Assembly: GCA_034044135.1 (NCBI GenBank)
Contig: CP139021.1
Coordinates: forward strand, 2,557,635 to 2,621,634
DNA: 64,000 nt
From: Flammeovirgaceae bacterium SG7u.111
Lineage (GTDB): Bacteria > Bacteroidota > Bacteroidia > Cytophagales > Flammeovirgaceae
Reading direction: 5' to 3'
Below, piece by piece: positions 18,720 to 28,814 of this stretch. The notes under the pieces are model-generated. The model did no database searches. It saw only the letters and a program-made list of their open reading frames with translations, and was not told the DNA's origin. The translations under genes were made by a program, and so were the position numbers. How positions within the stretch are numbered: position 1 is the first letter of the stretch; every line of letters starts with the position of its first letter.

Positions 18720-20441
18720 TTATTTTGAAATTTTGTATGTACCTGTTGAGTAATCACTTGTGATCTCGATTGCTACATCATAAGTGCCTGATGTGGAAAT
18801 GTTATTAAAGTTTACACTTTGATCCGAATTGGTCATCGTTCCTTCCATTGCAGAAGCATCGTCACTTGCCCCCGCACCAAACTGCAGATCCCAAGGCGAG
18901 TTGAATTTAGACTCGTGGCCTGCGGTAAGTTCAGCAGTAAGATTGAATTTGAAAGGATGTTCGTAAGTCATCAGGTACTCATTTCTTGTATCCCAATCTG
19001 ACCAATGGAACATTTTGAGGTTGTAATATTTCCAGTTTACCGACTTGGTGTTAAAGTCCACGGTGAGCTGGTAAGCTTGGTCCCTCTCCACGGCGATGTC
19101 GCCACTTTGCTCGGCAAGATCTGGCGCACCTGTAACCTTATCGCCATCTGGAGAATCTGTTTGCCCAAGTGGACTAGAGATGGCATATGCCGTTCCTGTC
19201 CCGTCACTTTCAGAGTTGAGCGTGTAGGTTTTTCCCGCCTCTAGTGGGAGATAAAGGTCATAAGTAAAGGTATTTCCATCTTTCGCAAACTCGGCGATGA
19301 CACTATTTTCTGAAAGCAAGAATAGTGTTTCTGGCGCTGTAATCGGCTTAGCACTTTCGTCTTGTTCTAGCGTGTAGCTGTAAGCATCGGCAGAAAGATC
19401 GAGGGTAACGGTATGCAAACCTACTCCTGAACCGTTGTAACAGTCTTCCACTTGAGCACCTTGGTCACCCGCTTCCGATTCTAGGATGACCGTATTAGTA
19501 GTCCCCAGAACAGTTTTGAATAAATAGCCCCAATCCCCATTGATTCGGAAGACAAAACTACCTTCTTCAAGTAATTTGATTTTGTTTGAGAAAAGACCTC
19601 TGCCTTGGTATTCGAGCGGCTCGTCACCTCCCCACCCATTGGCAATAGGTCCGCCAACCATACTGATGTAATCTATTTTCATTAGGGAATACGTATTGGC
19701 ATCAAAATCAATATTTATTCTGTAAACCCCGTCTTCTTCAACTTCTATAGGATTTCCACATTTTATGAGATTGCCATCGCTTCCTCCAAACTGCAAACTT
19801 TGGGAAGACACGCTACTTACAAGTTCAAAGTTTTTCCCACCAACCAGTTGAGCATAAATTTCAAACTTGTTAGAAGGAGTTCCTTGGTCGTTGTTCAATA
19901 CCCTAAAAGGCATCGCATTGGAAAGGTCTGCACCTGCTTCTGTCCCTTCACCTGTCAAATACAATTGGGTTGGTATTAGCTCTTTCTCAAAGCGTTTTAC
20001 TTTTATGTTTTTGATGGAAAAGGCTTCTTTTGTGATAGAAACCGCTTTTACTGCCCAAGTCAAGTTAGCTATTTCATTTGCTGGATAGCAAGCATAAGAA
20101 AGTAATTCATCTAACTCAGTGTGGCTAATGCTGGCAGTCAAGCCTTTGCCGTTTTCATCTGCTACAATCTCTACAATTGGTGAATCGAAATCAGCTGAAT
20201 TTGCCGAATCTATTACGACAGTGTACCTCACTCCATATTTTGCAGAAGAAACTGCAGGACTCCAAGTGAACTCGATAGCCCCACCTTCTGCCAAAGTTAT
20301 TGAAGCATCTGATGCTGGGCTAAGAGCCTCAGGGTTAGATAATTCCCATTGCCCTTCGGGTTGCATATTTTCAGGTTCTTCGCAGCTCCAAACAAAAAGA
20401 AGCGAGAACAAAAGTGTTATATATAAGATGTTGCTTTTCAT
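18720..20441 (-). CDS. SusE/SusF-like outer-membrane carbohydrate-binding lipoprotein
   Basis: Protein of 573 residues with a lipobox (VWSC, Cys near residue 20). The first part (about 30-140) looks like a SusE-type Ig domain: LSPASDASITLAEGGAIEFTW. It is followed by repeated beta-sandwich modules with aromatic patterns resembling starch-binding modules (VYRINIDFDANTYSLMKI, GLHTVTLDLSADAYSYTLEQ, AYQLTVDFNTKSVNWKYYNL). Such proteins hold glycan at the cell surface and have no catalytic site. It lies between SusD and the GH30 genes in one operon. Confidence 0.8.
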   Translation of the reverse strand: MKSNILYITLLFSLLFVWSCEEPENMQPEGQWELSNPEALSPASDASITLAEGGAIEFTWSPAVSSAKYGVRYTVVIDSANSADFDSPIVEIVADENGKGLTASISHTELDELLSYACYPANEIANLTWAVKAVSITKEAFSIKNIKVKRFEKELIPTQLYLTGEGTEAGADLSNAMPFRVLNNDQGTPSNKFEIYAQLVGGKNFELVSSVSSQSLQFGGSDGNLIKCGNPIEVEEDGVYRINIDFDANTYSLMKIDYISMVGGPIANGWGGDEPLEYQGRGLFSNKIKLLEEGSFVFRINGDWGYLFKTVLGTTNTVILESEAGDQGAQVEDCYNGSGVGLHTVTLDLSADAYSYTLEQDESAKPITAPETLFLLSENSVIAEFAKDGNTFTYDLYLPLEAGKTYTLNSESDGTGTAYAISSPLGQTDSPDGDKVTGAPDLAEQSGDIAVERDQAYQLTVDFNTKSVNWKYYNLKMFHWSDWDTRNEYLMTYEHPFKFNLTAELTAGHESKFNSPWDLQFGAGASDDASAMEGTMTNSDQSVNFNNISTSGTYDVAIEITSDYSTGTYKISK

Positions 20442-20461
20442 TTCAATAGATGGTTAGAAGA

Positions 20462-21928
20462 TTACAAAGGGTTTTGGGTAAGGTTAGGATTCCTGTCAAG
20501 CTCTTGTTGCGGAATAGGCAGCAAAATTTTCGCCTCTGTCATGTTGTAGTTCACTGGCTGATTGGTTCTCAAGTCTATTTCCACTAAATTGTTCATAGTT
20601 TCAACAGCGAGGTTGTGGCGAACCAAATCATCCCATCTATGACCTTCTTGTGCTAGCTCCAACCTTCTTTCATTCAAAATAGCCATACGCAAAACTTCTT
20701 TCGAGCTTTTCTTGTCGGCAGCAAGCGGGTCGAGGTTAGCACGAGCCCTTATTTTATCAACTTCAACTACTGCTTCGCCAAGTTTTCCTGTTTCGTTCAG
20801 CGCTTCAGCTTTCAGCAAGATGATATCGCCGAACCTTAGCAAGTAAGGTCTGTCCGTACTTGCCCAGCCCATTGCATTTTTCCATTTGTAACCAAAAGGA
20901 ATAGTACTACCGCTAGTGTTGCCCCAGTATTCATCTACCCAAGTCACTTCCTCAAAAAGAATACTTGCACTTTTTCTTACGTCGTCACCTTCAGCATCAT
21001 AAGCGTTGATGAGGTCATGAGATGGCGTTACGAATTTTCTCCAAGTATCGCCAGAGATGGAAGGGGGCAAAAGCAACTGAGGGCCGTAGTTGCCTTCGTT
21101 GGTGCCGAGATATTGCACTTCCAAAATTGATTCGCTGTTGTTGTAATGGTTTCCATCAAAAAGGTGGGAATAATCGATCAACTCATAGTTAGCAGCGCTT
21201 TGCTCCACTTTTTGGATAGCGCTCAACGCATTTTCCCACTGGCCCGCTTGAGCATACACTTTTGCGAGCAAGGCATTTGCCGCACCAGCCGTTGCCCTCG
21301 CTTTGTTTACCGAGGCATCGTTGCCATACGTATCTGGAAGGGCTGTTGCAGCAACTGTAAGGTCGGCAACGATTTGCGCATACACTTCTTCAACAGAACT
21401 TCTTGGCAGACGAACCACATCCGGATCGGTAGACTTGGTTGGCTCAAGCACCAAAGGAACACCTCCAAAAAGTTTCACCAAATTGAAATAATGGAATGCT
21501 CTCAGGAAATAAGCTTCGCCTTTTATCTGGGTTCGCCTTTCTTCTGAAAGCAAAGGGTCTTGCACTAAATCTACTTTGTCGATTACGGTATTAGCTTTTA
21601 AGATCGCATTGAAAAGGTTCGACCAGTGGTTAAAAACCCTAGAGTTGGTAGGGGAAACGGTTAATAAATCGGCTTGGAACACTTCAGGATTATCGCCACC
21701 TGCGTAGTAATTATCTGCACGGACATCACTGAAGGTTACATGATCCCACACATAATATTCAGACTGAAATGATTCATACGTACCTGTAAGGGCGCTTTCT
21801 ATTTGCGAGGCTTTGTTGTAAGCGCTTTCTGTAGTTTCTTCTGATATTGGCTGGAGGTCTAGGAAATTATCGCAAGAAGATATGCCAAACGCCAATATGG
21901 CTATAGATATATATTTATTGAATTTCAT
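20462..21928 (-). CDS. susD: SusD/RagB-family glycan-binding outer-membrane lipoprotein
   Basis: Protein of 488 residues: lipobox GISSC followed by DNFLDLQP, the standard SusD start, then TPR-like helices (GEAYFLRAFHYFNLVKLFGGVPLV) and the C-terminal ILNERRLELAQEGHRWDDLVR and LLPIPQQELDRNPNLTQNP motifs. SusD caps the SusC transporter and binds the incoming oligosaccharide. Start chosen at 21928 (MKFNKYIS), which puts Cys at residue 19; the frame stays open to 21988. It is downstream of susC by about 90 bp in the same direction. Confidence 0.95.
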   Translation of the reverse strand: MKFNKYISIAILAFGISSCDNFLDLQPISEETTESAYNKASQIESALTGTYESFQSEYYVWDHVTFSDVRADNYYAGGDNPEVFQADLLTVSPTNSRVFNHWSNLFNAILKANTVIDKVDLVQDPLLSEERRTQIKGEAYFLRAFHYFNLVKLFGGVPLVLEPTKSTDPDVVRLPRSSVEEVYAQIVADLTVAATALPDTYGNDASVNKARATAGAANALLAKVYAQAGQWENALSAIQKVEQSAANYELIDYSHLFDGNHYNNSESILEVQYLGTNEGNYGPQLLLPPSISGDTWRKFVTPSHDLINAYDAEGDDVRKSASILFEEVTWVDEYWGNTSGSTIPFGYKWKNAMGWASTDRPYLLRFGDIILLKAEALNETGKLGEAVVEVDKIRARANLDPLAADKKSSKEVLRMAILNERRLELAQEGHRWDDLVRHNLAVETMNNLVEIDLRTNQPVNYNMTEAKILLPIPQQELDRNPNLTQNPL

Positions 21929-22019
21929 TGTCATATTAGTTTTAAAATACATTTTATAAGACAAGTTTTGGGGAATATCCCCATTCATTTTAGAGTGGGG
22001 ATTTGAGGGTTTCTTTTCG

Positions 22020-25004
22020 TTAAAAAGAGACGTTTAGCCCAAGGATGTAACTTCTGGTTTGCGGATAAGTACCGAAGTCTATGCCCATGGTCGTATTGCT
22101 GCTGCCAAAGGCATTCACTTCTGGGTCAAACCCAGTGTAGTTGGTGAGGGTCAGCAAGTTTTCACCCGTAGCATAGATGCGAGCGGAAGACATTTTTACT
22201 TTCTCCAGAATAGAAGCTGGAAGGTCATAGCCCAGCGATAGGGTTTTGATTCTCAAGTAAGAAGCATCCTCTACAAACCGAGTTGAGATCCGTGAATTAT
22301 TGGTGTTTCCAAAGCTAGATTTTGGGATGTTTGTGATATCACCTGGTTGTCTCCATCTGTCTAACACGGCGATGGTTTGGCTCTTGGCATCGGTCATTCC
22401 TTCGGTTTCAATCCTTGTAGCATTCAGCATTTCGTTGCCCTGTGAACCTTGCAAGAATAAAGACAATGTGAAATTCTTGTAGCTAACGGTGTTGGTCATG
22501 CCGTAGATGAAATCAGGGTTTGCATTTCCTATCACTTTCCTGTCTTCTGGGGTTGGGTCAAAAGTGCTTTCACCATCTTTGTTGATGTAATATGCATTTC
22601 CTGTTTCAGGATCAACCCCACCCCATACGTAGCCATAGATAGAACCAAGTGGAGAACCTTCTTTCACTTGGATAGCATCACCTCTTCCAGCTATTGAACC
22701 AACATAGATTTCTTGACCTACCAGATCGGTCACTTTATTTCTGTTGATAGACAGGTTGAAGTTGGTGTTCCAACGTACTTCCTTATCCACATTTACCGAA
22801 TTGATATTGAATTCAATTCCTCTGTTTTCCAATGAGCCTATGTTTTGGATAGCGTTGTCGTAGCCAGTAGATTTTGGAAGAGGGGCATTGAGCAAAAGGT
22901 CGTTCGTTTGTTTGAGGTAGGCGTCTACCGTAAATTCAACTCGGTCGTTCAATATGCCAAGGTCAATACCAATGTTCGTTTGTTCCGATTCTTCCCATTT
23001 CAGGGATTGGTTTTCGATAGAAGCTGGGTAAGAGCCGGGCATGATCGAGCCACCTATTGGGTAATTAGCGCCTGTTCCTGCCTTGCCTAGGTAAGCGTAA
23101 GTTCCAATCTGGTCATTTCCTACAATACCCCAACCAGCCCTGATTTTCAGATCACTGATCACCTCTACGTTTTCTAAGAAGCTTTCGCTAGAAATCCTCC
23201 ATCCTGCGGAGAAAGAAGGGAAAAAGCCCCAACGTTTATTTGGACCGAATACACTCGATCCGTCCATTCTCATGTTGGCAGTCAATAAATATTTATCGCT
23301 GAATGCGTAGTTTACCCTACCTATGAAAGAGGTATTCGCTTTTTCCGATTCAGTTGCTGAAGCGCTAGTGATTTCAGACCCGCCATTTGGGGTGATGATA
23401 GCATCACTGGCAAAGTTTCTTCGTTCGATGCTGCTGTTTTGCCAGTGGTATTTTTGGATAACAGATCCTACCAAAACTTGGAAATTATGGTTTTTTAGCG
23501 TTTTGTCGTAAGAAAGCGTGTTGTCGAAAATGTAGTAAGAGTTATTGTTTTGTGTAACAATGGCTTGCCCAACCAATGCTCTTCCGTACGAGGTTCTATA
23601 AGGGTCGAGGAAGTAATCGTATTTGTCAGTATTGTTGTCTATCCCAAGGTTGGTTTTGAATTTAAGCCCTTCCAAAAGGGTGAGTTCTGCATAGAGGTTT
23701 CCTAAGAATCTCTTGTTGTTAAAACCTCTTATAGAGCCGTCCGTGCTAGATACAGGGTTTTCCCAATCTTGAAACGGGTTGCTTGTAAACGTTCCGTTGT
23801 CATTGTAAATCCCAATAACTGGAGGGGTTGAAAGCACGCCAAGCAAAACACCACCTTGGTTTACAGCCGCATTATCGTTGACATCTACATCGCTATAATC
23901 GGTGTAAGAAACTCTTGTTCCAATTTTCAACCACTCGTTTACTTCTTGGTCAAGGTTGATTTTAAAGTTTGCCCTGTTCATTTCAGAACTTCGAACCGCC
24001 CCTTGGTTGGCAGTATAGCCTCCCGATAGGTAGTAATTAGTTTTATTCGACTTGCCCGAAAGCGACAGTTGATAGTTTTGAGTATATCCTCTTTGGAAAA
24101 TCTCATTTTGCCAATCGGTATTTGCCGTATAAAGGTCCCAGTTGGTGCTGAGTCCCATTTCTGTCATTAGGTCGCGGTATTGCTCGCCATTAAGCACCTT
24201 TTGCGTATTCCATACTTCGGAAAAACCGCCATATGCATTAAATGATACTTGGGGTTTTTCAGATGAACCGCTTTTGGTCGTGATCAAAACTACACCGTTG
24301 GCGCCTTGTGCACCATAAATTGCAGCAGCTGAAGCATCTTTCAACACAGACATGCTTTCAATGTCAGCAGGGTTGATTGAGCGAGTATCGGTGGTGGGTA
24401 CGCCATCTACTACATACAAGGGCTCGCTACCAGCATTGATGGAGTTTGTTCCCCTGATCCTCATACTTATGCCTTGGGAAGGCTTGCCCGAAGAAACCAG
24501 TACTTGCACACCAGCTACTTTCCCTTGGATAAGTGAACCCACTTGCGTGTTCGGTCTCGAATCCATTATTTCTTCGCCCACTACACTTACCGAGCCTGTT
24601 ACAGCTTTTCTATCTTGTGTGCCGTAGCCAACTACCACCAGCTCTTTCAACATGAGCAAGTCTTCTATGAGCTGAACATCAATGGTTGTTTGCGTTCCTA
24701 CTTCTACTTCCTTGGTTTTCATCCCGATGTAGCTATACAGCAAAATCCCAGAACTTCCTTCAGGGAGGTTGATGCTGTATTTCCCATCTATGTTTGATGA
24801 AGTTCCTGAGGATGTCCCTTTTATTAAGATATTTACACCTGGTATGGCTTCTCCATTGCTGTCAGTAACCGTTCCTGTTACTTGCTGGTTTTGCGCCTGG
24901 AGAGTGAATGAAATTAACTGAAAGAATATCAGTATAGTGCACTTGCCCCACCAATTGCGGAGGAGCGGAGACGTGGTCTTGTAACCCGTAGTTTTCATTT
25001 CCAT
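22020..25004 (-). CDS. susC: SusC/RagA-family TonB-linked outer-membrane transporter
   Basis: Protein of 994 residues. A signal peptide ends near AQNQQ, followed by a carboxypeptidase-D-like plug extension (VTGTVTDSNGEAIPGVNILIKG), the TonB-box/plug region (LKELVVVGYGTQDRKAVTGSVS; SMSVLKDASAAAIYGAQGANGVVLITTK) and a long beta-barrel ending YILGLNVSF with terminal Phe. SusC imports oligosaccharides powered by TonB. It is the first gene of the operon susC-susD-susE/F-GH30-GH30. The upstream 220 bp contain repeated TTAGTAG motifs. Confidence 0.96.
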   Translation of the reverse strand: MEMKTTGYKTTSPLLRNWWGKCTILIFFQLISFTLQAQNQQVTGTVTDSNGEAIPGVNILIKGTSSGTSSNIDGKYSINLPEGSSGILLYSYIGMKTKEVEVGTQTTIDVQLIEDLLMLKELVVVGYGTQDRKAVTGSVSVVGEEIMDSRPNTQVGSLIQGKVAGVQVLVSSGKPSQGISMRIRGTNSINAGSEPLYVVDGVPTTDTRSINPADIESMSVLKDASAAAIYGAQGANGVVLITTKSGSSEKPQVSFNAYGGFSEVWNTQKVLNGEQYRDLMTEMGLSTNWDLYTANTDWQNEIFQRGYTQNYQLSLSGKSNKTNYYLSGGYTANQGAVRSSEMNRANFKINLDQEVNEWLKIGTRVSYTDYSDVDVNDNAAVNQGGVLLGVLSTPPVIGIYNDNGTFTSNPFQDWENPVSSTDGSIRGFNNKRFLGNLYAELTLLEGLKFKTNLGIDNNTDKYDYFLDPYRTSYGRALVGQAIVTQNNNSYYIFDNTLSYDKTLKNHNFQVLVGSVIQKYHWQNSSIERRNFASDAIITPNGGSEITSASATESEKANTSFIGRVNYAFSDKYLLTANMRMDGSSVFGPNKRWGFFPSFSAGWRISSESFLENVEVISDLKIRAGWGIVGNDQIGTYAYLGKAGTGANYPIGGSIMPGSYPASIENQSLKWEESEQTNIGIDLGILNDRVEFTVDAYLKQTNDLLLNAPLPKSTGYDNAIQNIGSLENRGIEFNINSVNVDKEVRWNTNFNLSINRNKVTDLVGQEIYVGSIAGRGDAIQVKEGSPLGSIYGYVWGGVDPETGNAYYINKDGESTFDPTPEDRKVIGNANPDFIYGMTNTVSYKNFTLSLFLQGSQGNEMLNATRIETEGMTDAKSQTIAVLDRWRQPGDITNIPKSSFGNTNNSRISTRFVEDASYLRIKTLSLGYDLPASILEKVKMSSARIYATGENLLTLTNYTGFDPEVNAFGSSNTTMGIDFGTYPQTRSYILGLNVSF

Positions 25005-25127
25005 TTTCCTTTTTAAGTTTGTTCTTATTGGAGTTTTGTAAGCCGAATTAGGATGTGATATGATTTTCCTAAATGGGTTTTACAAAAAAAAGGGATGGGA
25101 AACCGTATAACTATCGAGGGTAGTGAA

Positions 25128-25226
25128 TTAGTAGATGTATGAAAGATGTAACTTGTAGATATATAATATCTTATGATAAGAGTGAAGGCCAGAGTTAGTA
25201 GATGTCTACTAACTTTTAGTAGTCGA
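25128..25226. promoter_or_regulatory. TTAGTAG repeats and 20-bp palindrome upstream of susC
   Basis: A perfect 20-bp inverted repeat GTTAGTAGATGTCTACTAAC lies at 25194-25213. The half-site TTAGTAGATGT also occurs at 25128-25138, and TTAGTAGTC near 25217. It sits between the susC start and the 3' end of the DUF6377 regulator, so it could be an operator of the locus, or a weak terminator of the regulator gene. Confidence 0.45.
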
Positions 25227-25228
25227 TT

Positions 25229-26875
25229 TTAGCCGATATTTAGTAGGTGTTCTTCAAACTTCTCCCTTTCCACCACCGCTCTGTTCTTCATCTTTACCCT
25301 GTAGTTGTAAATAGTGGTGACGGAAGTGCCGAGGACTTTGGCAATCTTAGAACTATCGGAAATTCCCAGTCGGATGAGGGCGAAGACTCGAAGTTCGGTG
25401 CTGAGGAACCCTGAGTTCTTGATGCTAACAGGATCGTTGGGATCAATCAGTTTGTTTATTTCTTCAATAAAATGCGGGTAGATGTTTAAGAAAGTGAGGT
25501 CGAAGTTTTTGAAGAATTCTTTCATTTCTTTCTTCCTAATATCTTCCTCTTTCAACTCGTTGAGGAGCTCGCCATACTTGCGGTTGACTAACATCTTCTT
25601 CACATGGTTACTTTGGTTTTCTAGTTTGCCGATGTAGTCTGAGCAAATCTTCAGAAACTCTCCTATATACACCTCTTTTACATGGTTGGTATCGGAAAGA
25701 TCTCCATGCAATTGGCTGAGCTTTTTGTTTGCTTCCGTCAAATCGTTGTTGATGGTTTTGAGGTTGTTGTTCGCCCGTATGCTAATGTTTTTAGCAAGCC
25801 TAACCGATCTAATTTGCCTCCAGATGAAAATAATAGCAATGAGTAAAATGATGGAAAGCACACTTATGGCGATAATAAACCTTTCAAGGGAGTTGTTCTT
25901 TTCCGATAATTTCGCCTCGTATGAAGTAGAGATGAGGGGAAGTACATTGGCAATTTGGGAAGAACGAAGTTTTGAGTTGTAAAACATCGCATCTTCTACT
26001 GATATATTTATGTATTGATAGGCACGATCAATTTCTCCATCTTCATAGAGTTTGAATGCAAGGGTGGTGAGGGATGCATTGTCTTTGGTTACTCCTTTTA
26101 TATCTGAAATAGCAGAAAGAATAAGGTATTTCTTCTGCTGTTTACTGTCGCCTTCCACTTGGAAAATAAGCGACCTAAGAAAGGCAACCTTAGAAAATTC
26201 TCGTAAGCCAATGCTTGTGCGGGAAAGTCGCAATGTGTTAATTTTTTTTGCCTCTTCTAAGTTCCGGCTATCCAGTGCCCTTGTTTCTATAATATCTAGG
26301 TATTGTTCCGAGCTTTCGGGAAGAATCGCCAGCAAAGAATCGCAATATGCATGGTACAAGTTTACATATTGCTCTTTGACCGATCGGGTAGGAGAATAGA
26401 AATACAGTTGGTTGTAAAGGTTTTTGTAAACAGAATAATACTTGACCAAAAGGTCGTGTCCAAGCTTAGAAGGATCTATTGACTTGATGATTTCATTGGG
26501 CTCGTGGTAAATTCCCGATGTTACTAAAACTGCGGCGAGGTTTAGTTTGCTTTCGTAGATCAGGTTCTGGTCGTTTATGGTTTGGGCTAGTTCAAGACTT
26601 GCATAGGCAAAGTGCAATGCTCCGTCAAACTGGTAGGCTTCGTATTGGTGGTACAGTTCGTTTAGCAAAAGGTATTTTTGCTTGTCGGTAGTAGAATCAT
26701 TTTCCAGTAGGCTTTTGAGGTGATTTATTTTTTGCTCTTTCTCTAACTTAGACTCCTCTCTTAAGGCAATCTGCTTGTCCAGTTCTTGGATAAGGGAATC
26801 AATCTCTCTGTTTGCCGAGGCAACCGCTGGTAGAGAAAGGAGTAGAAGAATGGTAGTTGATTTGAGCAAATTCAT
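25229..26875 (-). CDS. DUF6377 membrane regulator of the PUL (SusR-like topology)
   Basis: Protein of 548 residues with signal peptide, helical TPR-like repeats through about residue 320, one membrane span (IIAISVLSIILLIAIIFIW, about 330-350), a coiled coil, and a C-terminal helix-turn-helix: LSTELRVFALIRLGISDSSK then VLGTSVTTIYNYRVKMKNRA. Proteins of this layout in Bacteroidota sense a periplasmic sugar and bind DNA through the cytoplasmic end, regulating an adjacent SusC/SusD operon. Here it is transcribed in the same direction as, and just upstream of, susC. Confidence 0.8.
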   Translation of the reverse strand: MNLLKSTTILLLLSLPAVASANREIDSLIQELDKQIALREESKLEKEQKINHLKSLLENDSTTDKQKYLLLNELYHQYEAYQFDGALHFAYASLELAQTINDQNLIYESKLNLAAVLVTSGIYHEPNEIIKSIDPSKLGHDLLVKYYSVYKNLYNQLYFYSPTRSVKEQYVNLYHAYCDSLLAILPESSEQYLDIIETRALDSRNLEEAKKINTLRLSRTSIGLREFSKVAFLRSLIFQVEGDSKQQKKYLILSAISDIKGVTKDNASLTTLAFKLYEDGEIDRAYQYINISVEDAMFYNSKLRSSQIANVLPLISTSYEAKLSEKNNSLERFIIAISVLSIILLIAIIFIWRQIRSVRLAKNISIRANNNLKTINNDLTEANKKLSQLHGDLSDTNHVKEVYIGEFLKICSDYIGKLENQSNHVKKMLVNRKYGELLNELKEEDIRKKEMKEFFKNFDLTFLNIYPHFIEEINKLIDPNDPVSIKNSGFLSTELRVFALIRLGISDSSKIAKVLGTSVTTIYNYRVKMKNRAVVEREKFEEHLLNIG

Positions 26876-26955
26876 GACCTAAAGTAAGTAAATACTCTAA
26901 AGTCGGCAAATAGAATTTTGATCGTACAAGAGTTTATTGATCAATAAAAACTAAA

Positions 26956-26983
26956 AAAGCTACCCTAATAAGAGTAGCTTTTT
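26956..26983 (-). terminator. Terminator downstream of the Gfo/Idh/MocA gene
   Basis: AAAGCTAC / GTAGCTTT stem with T-run on the minus strand. The 290-bp gap 26876-27164 holds nothing else recognisable. Confidence 0.75.
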
Positions 26984-27164
26984 CTGTATTAACCTCAAAA
27001 TTAAATTGTTACAGTTTTGGAGGTCTGCGCTGGCGTACCAAGGTAGCCTCCATAAACAGAACCTAAAATTATCTGCTCAAGCTGAAGCTGATGTAAAATA
27101 CAAAAGCTTCAAAGAGCATGAAAAACAGTATAAAAAATCAATATTTTCAAGATTACCGAAAGGG

Positions 27165-28739
27165 TTAGCCTAGCAGTGTTCTATCTTGTATTTCTTCGTT
27201 TGGATCTACTATACTTTCAGTAGCATGGTCCCATTCTATACGCTTACCAGTTCTGTAAGAAAGCGTAGCCATGTGTGCTGCAATTGCCTCTTCGAAACCG
27301 TTGTCAATATGGCAACTTGGCTGGCCACCATGGCGGATACAGCTCAACCATTCTCTAATGTGAAGGTGGGTCGAGTCCACTTTTTTACCATCCCTATAAG
27401 TATAGAGTAAGCCTTTGGCGGCAAAGTATTTGGCAGTAGCAGATGTTACTCCATCTACTCCTTTGTTGCCAGGACGATACGCATAGAGCGGAAGGTCAGG
27501 AGTGATCGTTCCATCCTTTAGCATATCGGAATAGCGGGATGACCTAGAGTCAGCATAAACCGTTAAGTTCTTTCCTAATTCCATAGTGCCATCATGGCCC
27601 ATCAACACATTTGTTCTGTTGTATTGGTTACCCAACGTAGCTGAATATATGAAAGTCATTCCATCTCCATAGTCAGGATATTCCATTACGGCTTGGAATA
27701 CGTCAGGTACATCTCGACCATCTTTGTGGGTATAGACACCTCCTGAAGAAGTTACCGAACTCGGAATACCCATTTTCAAAATGGTGTTGATAGAATCAAA
27801 CTCGTGGGTAAGAAGGTCACTTGAAAGACCTGTTCCGTACTCCCACCATTTTCTCCAACGGAAAAAGTGCTCAGCATTGAAAGGGATTTTAGGAGCATTG
27901 CCTAAGAACTGTTCCCAGTCAATAGTTTCAGGGCTTGCTTTTTCATGGATAGTATATTGCCAAGCACCGTTGTCCGAGTTACGGTTGGTGTTGGTCTGGA
28001 TAAGGGAAACGTGCCCCAATACATTTTTCTTAATGATGTCTTGTGCAGTCAAGAAAGATTCCGTTTGGCGGTGTTGGTGGCCAAGTTGGAATACGATCCC
28101 CGTTTGTTTCACTACATCTCTGAGGGCAAACGTCTCGGGAATAGTCCTTGTCATACATTTCTCCACATATACATGCTTTCCAGCTTTGGCAGCGTCAATA
28201 GCCATTTGGGCGTGCCAGTGGTCGGGAGTGGCAATGATGACAGCATCTACATCGTCAGCAGCTAAAAGATCTTGGTAATGACGGTATCTTTTAGGTTGGT
28301 TATCTGGTGTGGTTACTGCAGCCAATGCATCTTCTGCACGCACATCAAAAAGGTCGCAAACTGCTGTAAACCGTATGTTCAAATTATCTTGGTTGAGGAA
28401 GTCTTTCAAGCGGGTGTCTTTGCTGTTTTTCATCGCACCCTCTTTCATGCTTTCTTTCCATTGTGGAGTGGCAAATCCTGAAGCTCTTACAAGTTGAGTG
28501 CCTCTGATTCCAAACCCGATGATGCCCAATCGGATAGGGTCGCCTGACATTGAGCCTGATGCAGGTGGCTCTACCATTTTTACTTTTAGTTCGTCAAGGA
28601 TGCTTTCTCTAATTCCAGCATCGTAGGCTTTCTTTTGGAGGGAACCGTACCATAATGCTCCTAATACAGGCACTGTTGCCAGCCCTTTTATCAGGTCCCT
28701 TCTTCCTATTCCGTTACCATTATCTTTATTCTCAGCCAT
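27165..28739 (-). CDS. Gfo/Idh/MocA-family oxidoreductase with Tat signal
   Basis: Protein of 524 residues. The N-terminus GIGRRDLIKGLATVPVLGALW is a twin-arginine signal, so the enzyme is likely exported folded with its cofactor. The NAD(P)-binding fold follows: IRLGIIGFGIRGTQL, then DVDAVIIATPDHWHAQMAIDAAKAGKHVYVEKCMTR, which carries the family Glu-Lys motif. The C-terminal domain contains FFRWRKWWEYGTGLSSDLLTHEFD. Many Tat-exported members in Bacteroidota act on sugars or glycosides; the substrate here is unknown. It lies about 75 bp downstream of a DoxX gene, probably in one operon. Confidence 0.87.
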   Translation of the reverse strand: MAENKDNGNGIGRRDLIKGLATVPVLGALWYGSLQKKAYDAGIRESILDELKVKMVEPPASGSMSGDPIRLGIIGFGIRGTQLVRASGFATPQWKESMKEGAMKNSKDTRLKDFLNQDNLNIRFTAVCDLFDVRAEDALAAVTTPDNQPKRYRHYQDLLAADDVDAVIIATPDHWHAQMAIDAAKAGKHVYVEKCMTRTIPETFALRDVVKQTGIVFQLGHQHRQTESFLTAQDIIKKNVLGHVSLIQTNTNRNSDNGAWQYTIHEKASPETIDWEQFLGNAPKIPFNAEHFFRWRKWWEYGTGLSSDLLTHEFDSINTILKMGIPSSVTSSGGVYTHKDGRDVPDVFQAVMEYPDYGDGMTFIYSATLGNQYNRTNVLMGHDGTMELGKNLTVYADSRSSRYSDMLKDGTITPDLPLYAYRPGNKGVDGVTSATAKYFAAKGLLYTYRDGKKVDSTHLHIREWLSCIRHGGQPSCHIDNGFEEAIAAHMATLSYRTGKRIEWDHATESIVDPNEEIQDRTLLG

Positions 28740-28814
28740 AATTCTTTATTATTTTTATGCTTCCTAAAAAGCATTTGAGTCTTTGTGATTTTAATTTCTT
28801 TTACTTGATCGTTA

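Noticed and set aside
27000-27130. Possible gene tail (GSVYGGYLGTPAQ on the minus strand)
   Set aside because: Only about 20 codons without start or family similarity; treated as spacer.
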